A model generated the notes under the pieces. The model had not been told where the DNA came from and did not search any database. It worked only from the letters and a program-made list of their open reading frames with translations. Made by a program: the position numbers and the translations under genes. DNA of 64,000 nt, taken from Sphingobacteriales bacterium JAD_PAG50586_3. Its GTDB lineage: Bacteria; Bacteroidota; Bacteroidia; CAMBQF01. The DNA is taken from positions 3,716,842 to 3,780,841 of the forward strand of contig CP096135.1 of assembly GCA_023213195.1 (NCBI GenBank), in the 5' to 3' direction. This document shows, piece after piece, positions 9,701-17,830 of this stretch (positions are counted from its first letter, which is position 1; each line of letters opens with the position of its first letter).

Positions 9701-10470
9701 GTGTTGAGGCAACAAAATTATATGCCGATGCTAAAGTTGTGCTGCAAAAAATTATTGATGAAAAATGGTTAACGGCAAAAGCGGTTATAGGTATATGGCC
9801 TGCCAATGCAGTGGGCGATGATATTGAGTTGTATACCGACGACACCCGAACAACGGTTTTAGAAACCATACATACGCTGCGCCAGCAAAACAAAAAAGCG
9901 CCGGGGCAACCCAACTATGCGCTGGCTGATTTTATTGCACCTAAAGAAACGGGACTGCCCGATTATTGGGGTGGATTTGCCGTTACTTCTGGTATTGGTA
10001 TAGAGAAGAAATTAGCCGAGTTTGAAGCCGACCATGACGACTATAACAGCATCATGCTGAAAGCCCTTGCCGACAGGTTAGCCGAGGCTTTTGCAGAGAT
10101 GATGCATTTGCGCGTACGTAAAGAGTTTTGGGGGTATGCGCCGAATGAAACGCTGGATAATTTTGATTTAATAGCCGAGAAATACCAAGGTATCCGTCCC
10201 GCACCGGGCTACCCTGCCTGCCCCGACCATACCGAAAAAGCTACGCTATTTAAATTGCTTGATGCCACTGCCAAAGCCGATATTACATTGACTGAAAGCT
10301 TTGCCATGTACCCCACAGCAGCCGTAAGCGGTATGTACTTTGCCCACCCGCAAAGCAAATACTTTGGCCTTGGTAAAATACAAAAAGACCAGGTGGTTGA
10401 ATACGCCACCCGCAAAGGCATGGAGCTAAAAGTAATTGAGCGCTGGTTGAGCCCTGTGTTGGGGTATTAA
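6764..10470 (+). CDS. metH: Cobalamin-dependent methionine synthase (one frame break)
   Basis: Transfers a methyl group from 5-methyltetrahydrofolate to homocysteine through B12. All four modules are present: homocysteine/zinc domain ([10 protein letters not shown] at 28-37, later [10 protein letters not shown]), pterin domain (about 355-620), B12 cap and Rossmann domain with GDVHDIGKN near 765, and the reactivation domain with [12 protein letters not shown] near 1145, ending at about residue 1235. The frame breaks in the pterin domain: the A5 run at 8204-8208 yields a stop, and one more A restores [19 protein letters not shown], the family sequence. Corrected length is a whole number of codons (1,236). 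The start is a TTG at 6764; no in-frame ATG exists before LDGAMG, and a TGA lies three codons upstream. It is controlled by the SAM-I riboswitch. Confidence 0.95.
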
Positions 10471-10473
10471 AAA

Positions 10474-10528
10474 AGATCCCCCTTTAAAAGGGGGTGGCTT
10501 TTGCAAAGCAAAAGGCGGGGGATTTCAC
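10474..10528. repeat. Double-hairpin intergenic repeat, copy B
   Basis: CCCCCTTT-AAAAGGGGG (10478-10494) followed by the private palindrome CTTTTGC-AAA-GCAAAAG (10498-10514) and a GGGGGATTTC tail. It begins 3 bases after the metH stop and may double as its terminator. Confidence 0.75.
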
Positions 10529-10622
10529 CTGCGTCCTTTGCATTAACCTTTGCGCCCTCTGCGGTTAAAGAAACATAAAACCCTTTGTGTTCTCTGTGCT
10601 AAACTTTGTGTACTTTGTGGTT
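10529..10622. repeat. Degenerate CTTTGCG/CTTTGTG repeat tract
   Basis: About seven copies of a CTTTG(C/T)G-like heptamer, such as CCTTTGCG, CTCTGCGG, CCTTTGTG, TCTCTGTG and ACTTTGTG twice, mostly spaced 10-20 bases apart. It lies between copy B and the DUF1398 gene. Similar CTTTGCG tracts occur between genes in many bacteria (from memory). It may also supply a -7-like TTTG. Confidence 0.55.
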
Positions 10623-10647
10623 AATTATTCAGCAAACAAAAACCCAA

Positions 10648-11031
10648 ATGCAAAACAACATACTTCTTCCTTTACAAGAAATTGGCCGCACAGCCAAAAG
10701 CTACGCTGAACTAGCCCAGGGCATGATAAACATCGGGATACAATCGTACACCGTTGATGTAGCTACCGGCACAACCCTTTACCGTCTTGCCGATGGTGAG
10801 TTTGCCTTGAAAGAAGGCCACGGCGAAGCTCTTGCTATCGGTGGCGCATTTAACAATGACGCTACTTTACAGGCAGTAAAAGACACACAAGCAGGTAAAA
10901 CCACCTATCCTGAGTTTATGGATGCTATTGCAGCGGCAGGTGTGCGCTTTTACGAAGCTACCTTACAAGGCAAACCACGGGTTACTTATATAGGCACCGG
11001 CGGCTACTACGAAGAAGAAATCCCTTTATAG
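10648..11031 (+). CDS. DUF1398 family protein
   Basis: Small cytosolic protein of 127 residues from the ATG at 10648 (MQNNILLP). An earlier in-frame ATG at 10606 lies inside the CTTTG repeat and is unlikely to be used. The text matches the DUF1398/YbcV-like family: a central LADGEF-like hairpin, the segment YPEFMDAIAAAGVRFYEA, and the final R.TYIG.GG.Y.EEIP. The family has no established biochemical function. It is probably monocistronic, since the SMR gene that follows has its own candidate promoter. Confidence 0.75.
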   Translation: MQNNILLPLQEIGRTAKSYAELAQGMINIGIQSYTVDVATGTTLYRLADGEFALKEGHGEALAIGGAFNNDATLQAVKDTQAGKTTYPEFMDAIAAAGVRFYEATLQGKPRVTYIGTGGYYEEEIPL

Positions 11032-11065
11032 GGTTTAGGGAATAGCGTACAGCGTATAGATTTAT

Positions 11066-11073
11066 TACCTTTG
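11066..11073 (+). promoter_or_regulatory. Candidate -7 box TACCTTTG
   Basis: TACCTTTG followed by C fits TAnnTTTG and would serve the SMR exporter gene at 11181. No guanidine or other riboswitch motif was recognised in the roughly 100-base leader. Confidence 0.45.
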
Positions 11074-11180
11074 CTTATGCTTTCAGCAATTAGGACCATA
11101 TACATCTCATCGTTCATATTGTAATGCAGTATCTTCTGCATTCTTTATTTTTTTATCTCTTTATCTTTTAATTAGAAAAT

Positions 11181-11509
11181 ATGAACTGGATTCTATTAAT
11201 TATTGGTGGCTTGTTCGAGGTTGGTTTTACCACCTGTTTAGGCAAAGCCAAAGAAACTACCGGCACTACCTCTACCCTATGGATGGTTGGCTTTTTCGTT
11301 TGCCTAACCCTAAGTATGCAACTGTTATACATGGCTACTAAAACCCTGCCCTTAGGCACCGCCTATGCAGTATGGACAGGCATTGGCGCTGTGGGTACTG
11401 TTATCATCGGCATTTTCTTTTTAAAGAGCCCGCCGATTTTTGGCGCTTGTTTTTTATAACCACCCTTATAGCCTCTATTGTTGGATTAAAATTTGTATCA
11501 GCACACTAA
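11181..11509 (+). CDS. SMR-family exporter, SugE/Gdx type (one frame break)
   Basis: Four-helix small multidrug resistance protein, an antiparallel-dimer proton antiporter in the inner membrane. The membrane-embedded Glu sits at residue 13 in GGLFEV, and the helix-3 signature LPLGTAYAVWTGIGAVG is that of the SugE/Gdx branch, whose members export guanidinium or quaternary ammonium compounds. The frame breaks at the AAA run 11423-11425; adding one A continues KEPADFWRLFFITTLIASIVGLK and gives 109 residues, the family's normal length. Without it the fourth helix would be lost. A 31-residue membrane peptide follows 3 bases later. Substrate choice between guanidinium and quaternary amines cannot be decided from sequence alone. 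Confidence 0.85.
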
Positions 11510-11512
11510 ATC

Positions 11513-11608
11513 ATGAAGATTATATTATCTATTATCGGGATTATTGTTGCCGCTATATTAGGCGCTGTTCTTTACAAACTGATAACAGAAGCTAAGAATA
11601 ATAAATAG
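11513..11608 (+). CDS. Putative 31-residue single-pass membrane peptide
   Basis: ATG at 11513, TAG at 11606-11608. The peptide is a hydrophobic stretch (MKIILSIIGIIVAAILGAVL) followed by YKLITEAKNNK. It begins 3 bases after the SMR stop and is followed at once by a terminator, so it is the last member of a two-gene unit. SMR proteins elsewhere can have small membrane partners, but no known family is recognised here. Confidence 0.5.
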   Translation: MKIILSIIGIIVAAILGAVLYKLITEAKNNK

Positions 11609-11610
11609 GA

Positions 11611-11652
11611 AAATGATGATTCATATGCGCTTAAACCATCATCATTTTTTTT
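11611..11652 (+). terminator. Rho-independent terminator
   Basis: AATGATGAT ... ATCATCATT forms a 9-bp stem with an approximately 17-base loop, followed by a run of eight Ts. It ends the SMR/small-peptide unit and separates it from the convergent acyltransferase. Confidence 0.8.
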
Positions 11653-11663
11653 ATTAATCAGAA

Positions 11664-12734
11664 TTACTCTGAACTATACTTTTCTTTTAATTTAAGAAAG
11701 GGTAATTCAAAAAGGTGATAAGACAGGGTTGCAATAATAATTGTACCAATTATTCCTGTACTATATAGAACAGCGTTAGATTCTATACTTTGTATCTTAA
11801 AGTAATCAATGCCATACTTAAACAGCAAAGCTAAAACCACCCAATGATACATATATATACCATACGATATTTTCCCTAAAAATTTAAACAGCCCATTGTC
11901 AAGGTTAATTTTTGCGTTATCAGAAGTTGATATGTTCAATATAGAAATAGAAAAAAGTAAAGCGTATAATTCACTTGTAAAGTATGGAATATGAAAACCC
12001 CAAGCCCACAACATAAAGGGTAATACAATTAACAAATTACAAACGAAAATTTTACTACTTAAAAAACGAATATATTTTGATTTATTGTAATACAAAACAG
12101 CAAATAAGCTACCCACTGCCATGCAATTAAATTTTAAATTATCAAATATCCGTTCTATAAGTATTTTATTCTCAAAGCTTACCCCTGCCCTATTTGCAAA
12201 AAAAACTATTACATGTGGTAATAAAGAATAACCAATAAAGAAGAGCACTAAAAAAGGAACAATACTTTTAATTTTTTTTACTACTAGCGGCCAAAACAAA
12301 TAAAACTGTTCTTCTACACCAATAGACCAAATAATAGGACTTGCATACCACCCTATAGTAAGAGCATGGGCTATATTTGGAAATATACTTAAACACAATA
12401 GTAATGTGGGTAGAGAAGGTGTATAGGCTAATAAAAGTGCAGATACTAATAATATAAAGTAATATAGTGGCCACACTCTGAAAATTCTTCTTAGATAGAA
12501 TTTTTTGAGGCTTATAGTACTCTTCTCCTTTTCTCGCAGCAGTAATAATGTAATTAAAAAACCGCTTAACGAAAAAAACAGTGTAACTGCTGTATGCCCA
12601 CCGGTAAATTTAAAGAAATCAATATTTATTAAACTAAGTGAATAATCAATTTTAAATGATTCAAAATGGCTTATCAATACTACCGTTGCCGCTATGGCCC
12701 TAAACCCATCTAAACCTCTTAAATGAAATCTCAT
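11664..12734 (-). CDS. Acyltransferase 3 family membrane protein (OafA/YrhL-like)
   Basis: 356 residues with about ten membrane segments. Family marks: LRGLDGFRAIAATVVLISHF at the N-terminus with the catalytic-type His, FFSLSGFLITLLLL, FYLRRIFRVWPLYY, and WSIGVEEQFYLFWPL. Such enzymes move acyl (often acetyl) groups across the inner membrane onto sugars of lipopolysaccharide, peptidoglycan or exopolysaccharide. Nothing nearby identifies the acceptor. It has its own candidate promoter at 12751-12758 with an overlapping palindrome. The gene is noticeably more AT-rich than its neighbours, which is common for surface-modifying genes and may indicate horizontal gain. Confidence 0.9.
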   Translation of the reverse strand: MRFHLRGLDGFRAIAATVVLISHFESFKIDYSLSLINIDFFKFTGGHTAVTLFFSLSGFLITLLLLREKEKSTISLKKFYLRRIFRVWPLYYFILLVSALLLAYTPSLPTLLLCLSIFPNIAHALTIGWYASPIIWSIGVEEQFYLFWPLVVKKIKSIVPFLVLFFIGYSLLPHVIVFFANRAGVSFENKILIERIFDNLKFNCMAVGSLFAVLYYNKSKYIRFLSSKIFVCNLLIVLPFMLWAWGFHIPYFTSELYALLFSISILNISTSDNAKINLDNGLFKFLGKISYGIYMYHWVVLALLFKYGIDYFKIQSIESNAVLYSTGIIGTIIIATLSYHLFELPFLKLKEKYSSE

Positions 12735-12750
12735 AATATTGTTTTGAAAA

Positions 12751-12774
12751 CAAATGTAGTATTAAAACACTACA
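12751..12774 (-). promoter_or_regulatory. Candidate promoter with overlapping palindrome
   Basis: On the minus strand TACATTTG (12751-12758) fits the -7 box. It overlaps TGTAGT-8 nt-ACTACA (12755-12774), a 6-bp inverted repeat placed where a repressor could block RNA polymerase. The acyltransferase ATG is about 17 bases downstream. Confidence 0.35.
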
Positions 12775-12825
12775 TAATTATGCCTTACAGCATCACTGCT
12801 TATTCCTTTTAAAGTAATGTTACCT

Positions 12826-13845
12826 TTAACCCCTTGCCCACCTGCCCCTAAACAACAGGTAAATAGCAAAGCAGCTACCACCGGCTACCAAGTAAAACAG
12901 GGTTTGTATTCCGGGAATAATCAGCACCAATATACCGGCTTCTGCCGGGTTGGCACCTAAGAGTATTAGTGCTTGTGATACCAGCAACATATACACCGGC
13001 AATGCCCCTGCCTGTATAGGTATAGCACGGCTAAAATTGCCTAATGCAAAAATGAATAGTATCTGACCAAAGGTGAAGTTTGCTATACTGGGAAAGGCAT
13101 CAAACCAATACCAGGTCATAACAAAATACATAAACCATATAAAGGCCGTATGCGCCCAAAATTGGGCCTGCTTTTTCAGCCTGAAAACACTCAGCAAACC
13201 ATCTAATAACCCTTTAATTATCTCGCTTAACTTACCATCTTTATGTTTGCGGTAATAACCGCGCCACCACAACAAAAACACAGCCAATAAAGCTACACCA
13301 ACAACGCCAACAATAAGTAGCTTGGTAAAATTCTCGTTATACAATTTTACTAGCGGGGTATACAGGTTTTGGTAAACAAAATCGTACAATATATTCAGGT
13401 GGAATAATAGTATGGCAGTGCTAATAAGCAGCATGCAAAGCACATCGGTAACCCGCTCGGCAATTACCGTTCCAATAGATGTTTGAATGGGCACTTTATC
13501 GGTATCGGCCAATACAGTGCAGCGCGTAACCTCCCCTACCCTGGGCAGGCCCTGGTTTACAAAATAGGCACTCATAGTAGCTAAAACGGTAGTGCCCAAC
13601 CGTGGGTTGTAGCCGGTAGATTGCACCATCAACCTCCACCTAACTGCACGGCTAAAATGGGTAATGCTGGTGAAAATTAAAATAGCGATATAATAGGTAG
13701 ATGGTATGGCATTAAACTTATCGCGCAGGCTGCTAAAAGAGTCATTGCCTCTAAACAAAACAGCCCACAATACAAGGGCAAAAACCAAAATACCCACTAC
13801 TGTAAACAGCAGCGATTTTAGCCAGTTTTGTCTTTTATTATCCAA
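12826..13845 (-). CDS. Flippase-like/lysylphosphatidylglycerol-synthase TM-domain protein
   Basis: 339 residues, about eight membrane helices, matching the TIGR00374/UPF0104 family. Marks: SRAVRWRLMVQSTG near residue 70, MSAYFVNQGLPRVGEVTRC near 95, IGTVIAERVTDVLCM near 125, and a late A..GNFSRAIPIQAGALPVY. These proteins resemble the membrane half of MprF and are thought to move or anchor lipids; the substrate is unknown. The ATG lies 4 bases after the stop of the upstream TapB-like gene, so the two are probably co-transcribed and may be coupled. Confidence 0.85.
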   Translation of the reverse strand: MDNKRQNWLKSLLFTVVGILVFALVLWAVLFRGNDSFSSLRDKFNAIPSTYYIAILIFTSITHFSRAVRWRLMVQSTGYNPRLGTTVLATMSAYFVNQGLPRVGEVTRCTVLADTDKVPIQTSIGTVIAERVTDVLCMLLISTAILLFHLNILYDFVYQNLYTPLVKLYNENFTKLLIVGVVGVALLAVFLLWWRGYYRKHKDGKLSEIIKGLLDGLLSVFRLKKQAQFWAHTAFIWFMYFVMTWYWFDAFPSIANFTFGQILFIFALGNFSRAIPIQAGALPVYMLLVSQALILLGANPAEAGILVLIIPGIQTLFYLVAGGSCFAIYLLFRGRWARG

Positions 13846-13849
13846 CTTG

Positions 13850-14555
13850 TTAATTGTTAATTTTACTAAGCGCAGTAGAGCCCTGAAGCTTATCGTTCTT
13901 GTTGTAAGTAATAGATTTTACCAAGCCCACTCCCGGCGCAAAATACTCTATGGTTTTCATATCAATAGGTATTTTCATTCCGCCAATGGCTGTTTCCATG
14001 TGGGTTTCGGCGGTAATCCTGTAACACTCAAACGTGCCTGCCGGTACGGTAATAGTATCTTTTGCCTCTACCATGCGGTTGTTAACACTCATGCTCAGGG
14101 TGGTCATAACCATGGCTTGTCCTTTGGCTGTTATATCCCAGCTCATAGCAGCATCGGGCAATGTAGCGCCAACGGTCAGTACGCTTGGCATCACCATGTA
14201 GCCCTCGCCCTTGGCTTTCAAATCCATATCCTTATAACCATCAAGCGTAGCAGCAGGTATCAGGGCTTTAATATCAATATTCATCTCCGTGCCTTTGCAA
14301 AATACCGTATACGTTGCCGATGATTGCACCTTGCCTTTTTTGTCTTTTACCTCGCTCATCAAATCAGCTTCGGTACTATCGTTACGCACCTCTTTTATAT
14401 AGTAGGTAACAGTGCCGTTAGGTTCTTCTTTAGAGTTGTAGCTTATCATCTCGAATGATGAACCCGTTTTCAGAGGATAATACATATTGCATTGCGCCCT
14501 TAGCATTTAGGCTAACAAACACAGCTACAAACAATAACAACACCAATTTATTCAT
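13850..14555 (-). CDS. TapB/DUF3108-like secreted protein (one frame break)
   Basis: The long ORF encodes a mature beta-rich protein with VPAGTFECYRI, GVGLVKSITYNKN and AMSWDIT, the pattern of TapB-like/DUF3108-like periplasmic proteins of Bacteroidota. Its signal peptide (MNKLVLLLFVAVFVSLNA) starts at the ATG 14555-14553 in another frame. The break is at 14498-14504, read GCTAAGG on the coding strand. Replacing it by GCCAGG joins the two frames as LNARAQCNMYYP, a normal cleavage region, and gives 234 residues. The role is unknown; it precedes the flippase-like gene by 4 bases. Confidence 0.7.
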
Positions 14556-14629
14556 GGCTTACGCAGATTAAATAATAACCAAAAGTATATAATTGGATTA
14601 GAACAAACGGTGTGCCGAATAATTTAAAA

Positions 14630-14658
14630 TTGCCCTGAACAAATTATTGCTATCTTTG
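14630..14658 (+). promoter_or_regulatory. guaB promoter
   Basis: TTG at 14630-14632 and TATCTTTG at 14651-14658 with an 18-base spacer fit the Bacteroidota promoter. The guaB ATG follows 28 bases after the -7 box. Confidence 0.65.
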
Positions 14659-14686
14659 CTCGCTATATAATCTGAAATCAAGGTTT

Positions 14687-16151
14687 ATGGCAAGTTCTAA
14701 ATTTATTGGCGAAGGCCTTACTTACGACGACGTTCTGCTCGTTCCCCGTTACTCTGAAGTTTTACCGCGCGAAGTTGATGTGTCTAGCTGGTTTAGCCGT
14801 GGCATTAAGCTTAATGTTCCTGTAGTTTCTGCCGCTATGGATACCGTTACCGAGAGTGGTTTGGCTATTGCCATTGCGCAGGAAGGTGGCATTGGTGTGT
14901 TGCACAAAAACATGTCTATCCAACGCCAGTACCGAGGAAGTAAAAAAGGTAAAACGCAGCGAAAGCGGAATGATTTTAGACCCCGTAACGTTAGACGAAA
15001 GCGCCATTGTTGCCGATGCCCTTGCCTTGATGAAAGAGAATAAAATTGGCGGCATACCGGTAATTAATGCCGACCGTAAACTGGTGGGCATTGTAACCAA
15101 CCGCGATTTGCGTTTTGAGAAGGTAATGAACCGCCCCATACGCGAGGTAATGACCAGCGAAGGGCTTATTACTGCTGATAAAATTGACCTTGCCAAGGCC
15201 GAAGATATTTTACAGGAACATAAAATTGAAAAGCTACCTGTTGTAAACGATAAGTTTGAATTGGTAGGCCTTATTACCTATAAAGACATTATTAAAACCC
15301 GCATACGCCCAAACGCTTGTAAAGACGATTTAGGACGCTTACGCGTTGCCGCCGCCGTTGGTGTTACTGCCGATATGCTGGAGCGCATTACCGCCCTTGA
15401 AAAAGCCGGTGTTGATGCCGTGATTATTGATACTGCCCACGGACACTCTAAAGGTGTTATTGATGCCGTAAAACGCACCAAAGCACAGTTCCCCAACCTG
15501 CAAGTTGTAGCAGGTAATATTGCTACTGCCGAAGCTGCTTTAGCATTGGTTGAAGCTGGTGCCGATGGTGTTAAAGTAGGTATAGGCCCGGGCTCAATTT
15601 GCACTACGCGTATTATTGCGGGTGTAGGTGTACCACAGCTTACTGCCGTATTTAACGTAGCCGAAGCTTTAAAAGGCACAGGCATCCCGCTTATTGCCGA
15701 TGGTGGTATTAAGTTTACTGGCGATATTGTTAAAGCCATTGCCGCAGGCGCTGCTTCTATCATGGCAGGCTCTGCGTTTGCAGGTGTTGACGAAAGTCCC
15801 GGCGATACTATTATTTACGAAGGACGTAAGTTTAAATCGTACCGTGGTATGGGCTCTATAGAGGCTATGCAGCAAGGCTCTAAAGACCGCTATTTTCAAG
15901 ATGCGGAAGATGATATTAAGAAGTTAGTACCAGAGGGTATTTCGGGCCGTGTGCCTTACAAAGGCTCTATAGCCGAAGTATTGTACCAAATGGTGGGCGG
16001 CTTACGCGCCGGTATGGGTTACTGCGGTGCTGCTAATGTTAAAGCCTTACAAGAAAACAGCCAGTTTGTGCGCATTACCAATGCAGGCCTTAAAGAGAGC
16101 CACCCGCATGGGGTATCTATCACCAGCCACGCTCCTAATTATGGGATGTAG
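14687..16151 (+). CDS. guaB: IMP dehydrogenase (one frame break)
   Basis: Oxidises IMP to XMP, the committed step to GMP. N-terminal [11 protein letters not shown], two CBS domains (about 95-205), the active-site loop GPGSICTTR with catalytic Cys near 303, the GGIKFTGD phosphate site and the flap region ([10 protein letters not shown]) are all present. The frame breaks at 14926-14931 (CCAGTA). If the site was CCAGG, the text reads [16 protein letters not shown], matching the family, and the protein is 487 residues, the usual length. The start at 14687 is supported by the promoter and by alignment to typical N-termini. It appears monocistronic, followed by the GIY-YIG insertion. Confidence 0.95.
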
Positions 16152-16162
16152 CCCACGCTAAA

Positions 16163-16185
16163 GTCATCCCTGCGAAAGCAGGGAT
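16163..16185. repeat. Left inverted repeat of the GIY-YIG unit
   Basis: 23 bp that read GTC followed by ATCCCTGC-GAAA-GCAGGGAT, itself a hairpin with an 8-bp stem and a GAAA loop. It is the exact reverse complement of 16545-16567 on the other side of the GIY-YIG gene. It starts 12 bases after the guaB stop. Confidence 0.9.
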
Positions 16186-16202
16186 CTCCATACCTTACCA
16201 AC

Positions 16203-16541
16203 ATGGGATATGTTTACATCATAGCTAACAAGCACCTAACAGCTCTTTACATTGGTGTTACCAACGATATTGAACGCCGTGTATGTGAACATAAAGCAGG
16301 TGTAGGCTCCTCTTTTACTTCTAAGTTCAAATGCAATGTTCTATTATTTCATGAACAGTATTTTTCAATTGGAGAAGCTATTGAAAGAGAAAAGCAAATG
16401 AAGAAATGGAAAAGGGATTGGAAAATTGAACTAATCAAACAGGGAAATCCAGAGATGATTGACCTAGCTGCTGATTGGTTTACAGATGATCAATTAAAAT
16501 CAGCAGTAGACGAATACAAAAGGCGTAAACTTGAACCGTAG
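16203..16541 (+). CDS. GIY-YIG endonuclease-domain protein
   Basis: 112 residues forming one GIY-YIG nuclease domain of the COG2827/YhbQ-like type. Visible: GYVYII (GIY strand), ALYIGVTNDIERRVCEHK (YIG strand plus catalytic-type Arg), and EAIEREKQMKKWKRDWKIELI with the metal-binding Glu in the IERE segment. Such small stand-alone nucleases usually nick DNA; the cellular role of this group is not settled. The gene is enclosed by perfect 23-bp inverted repeats starting 4 bases after its stop and ending 17 bases before its start. It sits between two housekeeping genes and is slightly more AT- and Lys-rich than they are. The context suggests a small mobile or domesticated repeat-nuclease unit. 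Confidence 0.9.
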   Translation: MGYVYIIANKHLTALYIGVTNDIERRVCEHKAGVGSSFTSKFKCNVLLFHEQYFSIGEAIEREKQMKKWKRDWKIELIKQGNPEMIDLAADWFTDDQLKSAVDEYKRRKLEP

Positions 16542-16544
16542 GAA

Positions 16545-16567
16545 ATCCCTGCTTTCGCAGGGATGAC
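16545..16567. repeat. Right inverted repeat of the GIY-YIG unit
   Basis: Exact 23-bp reverse complement of 16163-16185, again a self-complementary hairpin (ATCCCTGC-TTTC-GCAGGGAT plus GAC). The similarity continues inward for about four more bases with one mismatch. It ends 6 bases before the mqnE stop. Confidence 0.9.
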
Positions 16568-16573
16568 ATCTCG

Positions 16574-17752
16574 TTAGTTGGGGCTTACAACTACCTCTTC
16601 CCTACCCCAATCATAATCGGTATAATCCTTAACAACATTGTAAACAGTATCGCGCTCTATAGGTCGGCGACCAACCTGTTTAATCAGTTCGGTAAGCTGG
16701 CGGGTGGTTAACGATGGGCTTTGCTCTTCGGCACCGGCCATAGAATATATCTTAGTAGTATCGTCAATCGTTCCATCCATATCATCAACACCATAGGCTA
16801 GCGATAGTTGTGCTATTTGGCGACCTATCATGGGCCAATACGCTTTTACGTGGCCAAAGTTATCCATGTATATGCGGCCAATTGCGTAGTTGCGCAAATC
16901 CTCAATAATAGACGACTCTTTTATATGCGACATTTGGTTGCCCCCGTTGCGGAATTTTAGCGGAATAAAGGTATTAAAGCCACCTGTTTTGTCTTGAAGT
17001 TGGCGCAGGCGTTCCATGTGGTCTACACGGTGTGCAAAGGTTTCTATATGGCCGTATAGCATGGTAGCATTGCTTGGCATACCCAGTTTATGGGCTGTTT
17101 CATGCATGGCTAGCCATTCATCGGCAGTACACTTATCTTCAGCAATAATGGTGCGTATTTCGGGGTGGAATATCTCTGCACCACCGCCGGGTAAAGAATC
17201 CTGACCGTGTTCCTTTAATATGCGCAAACCCTCTTCGTAGCTAACCTTAGCTTTTTTGCACATATAGTGCAGCTCCACAGCGGTAAAGGCTTTAACGTGT
17301 ATATCGGGGCGAATTTCTTTAATCTTCTTAATCAGGTCGGCAAAGTATTGTAAGCCCATTTTTGGGTGAACGCCTCCAACAATATGTACTTCGGTAATCT
17401 TTTGCCCATCGTAGCTGCGTACCTTTTCCAGTATCTGCTCTTCACTCATTTCCCACCCTTCTTCCTTGTGTTTTAGCAGGCGGCTGTATGAGCAAAACTT
17501 GCAATCGTACACACAAATATTGGTAGGTTCTATGTGTATGTTGTGGTTAAAGAAAACCTTGTCGCCATGGCGCTTTTCGCGTATGTAGTTAGCCAGCATA
17601 CCTACAAAGTTCAGGTCTGCTTTTTCATAAAGCAAAATACCTTCTTCGGGGGTAATACGTTGCTCTGCTAATACTTTATCTGCTATTGCCTTTAGGGCAG
17701 CATCTACGTTAGATAAGGATACTAACGTGCGCACTTGGTCTGGACTTGTCAT
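16574..17752 (-). CDS. mqnE: Aminofutalosine synthase (radical SAM)
   Basis: 392 residues. Joins a chorismate-derived enolpyruvyl benzoate to SAM-derived adenosine, an early step of the futalosine pathway to menaquinone. The [4Fe-4S] motif is C80-x3-C84-x2-C87 (NICVYDCKFCSY). The surrounding text (FFNHNIHIEPTNIC, VHIVGGVHPKMGLQYF, PGGGAEIFHPEIR, TMLYGHIET) matches MqnE rather than MqnC: the HPEIR segment and the overall length favour MqnE. Transcribed divergently from aroB with 78 bases between the starts, which makes shared control possible; AroB feeds chorismate, the substrate source for this pathway. The frame is intact. Confidence 0.92.
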   Translation of the reverse strand: MTSPDQVRTLVSLSNVDAALKAIADKVLAEQRITPEEGILLYEKADLNFVGMLANYIREKRHGDKVFFNHNIHIEPTNICVYDCKFCSYSRLLKHKEEGWEMSEEQILEKVRSYDGQKITEVHIVGGVHPKMGLQYFADLIKKIKEIRPDIHVKAFTAVELHYMCKKAKVSYEEGLRILKEHGQDSLPGGGAEIFHPEIRTIIAEDKCTADEWLAMHETAHKLGMPSNATMLYGHIETFAHRVDHMERLRQLQDKTGGFNTFIPLKFRNGGNQMSHIKESSIIEDLRNYAIGRIYMDNFGHVKAYWPMIGRQIAQLSLAYGVDDMDGTIDDTTKIYSMAGAEEQSPSLTTRQLTELIKQVGRRPIERDTVYNVVKDYTDYDWGREEVVVSPN

Positions 17753-17830
17753 TTACTTGAATTACAGGTACAAAGTTAACAAACAATGCCTTTTAGTGTT
17801 CATCCTTTATAAATGGTTTATTTTTGACCT

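Noticed and set aside
6764-10470. metH as a pseudogene or as two separate genes (482 and 745 aa)
   Set aside because: The break falls mid-domain in an A5 run; one added base restores the exact family text, and similar run errors occur across the window.
11032-11180. Guanidine riboswitch before the SugE/Gdx-type gene
   Set aside because: None of the known guanidine motif patterns could be recognised in the leader, only a -7 box.
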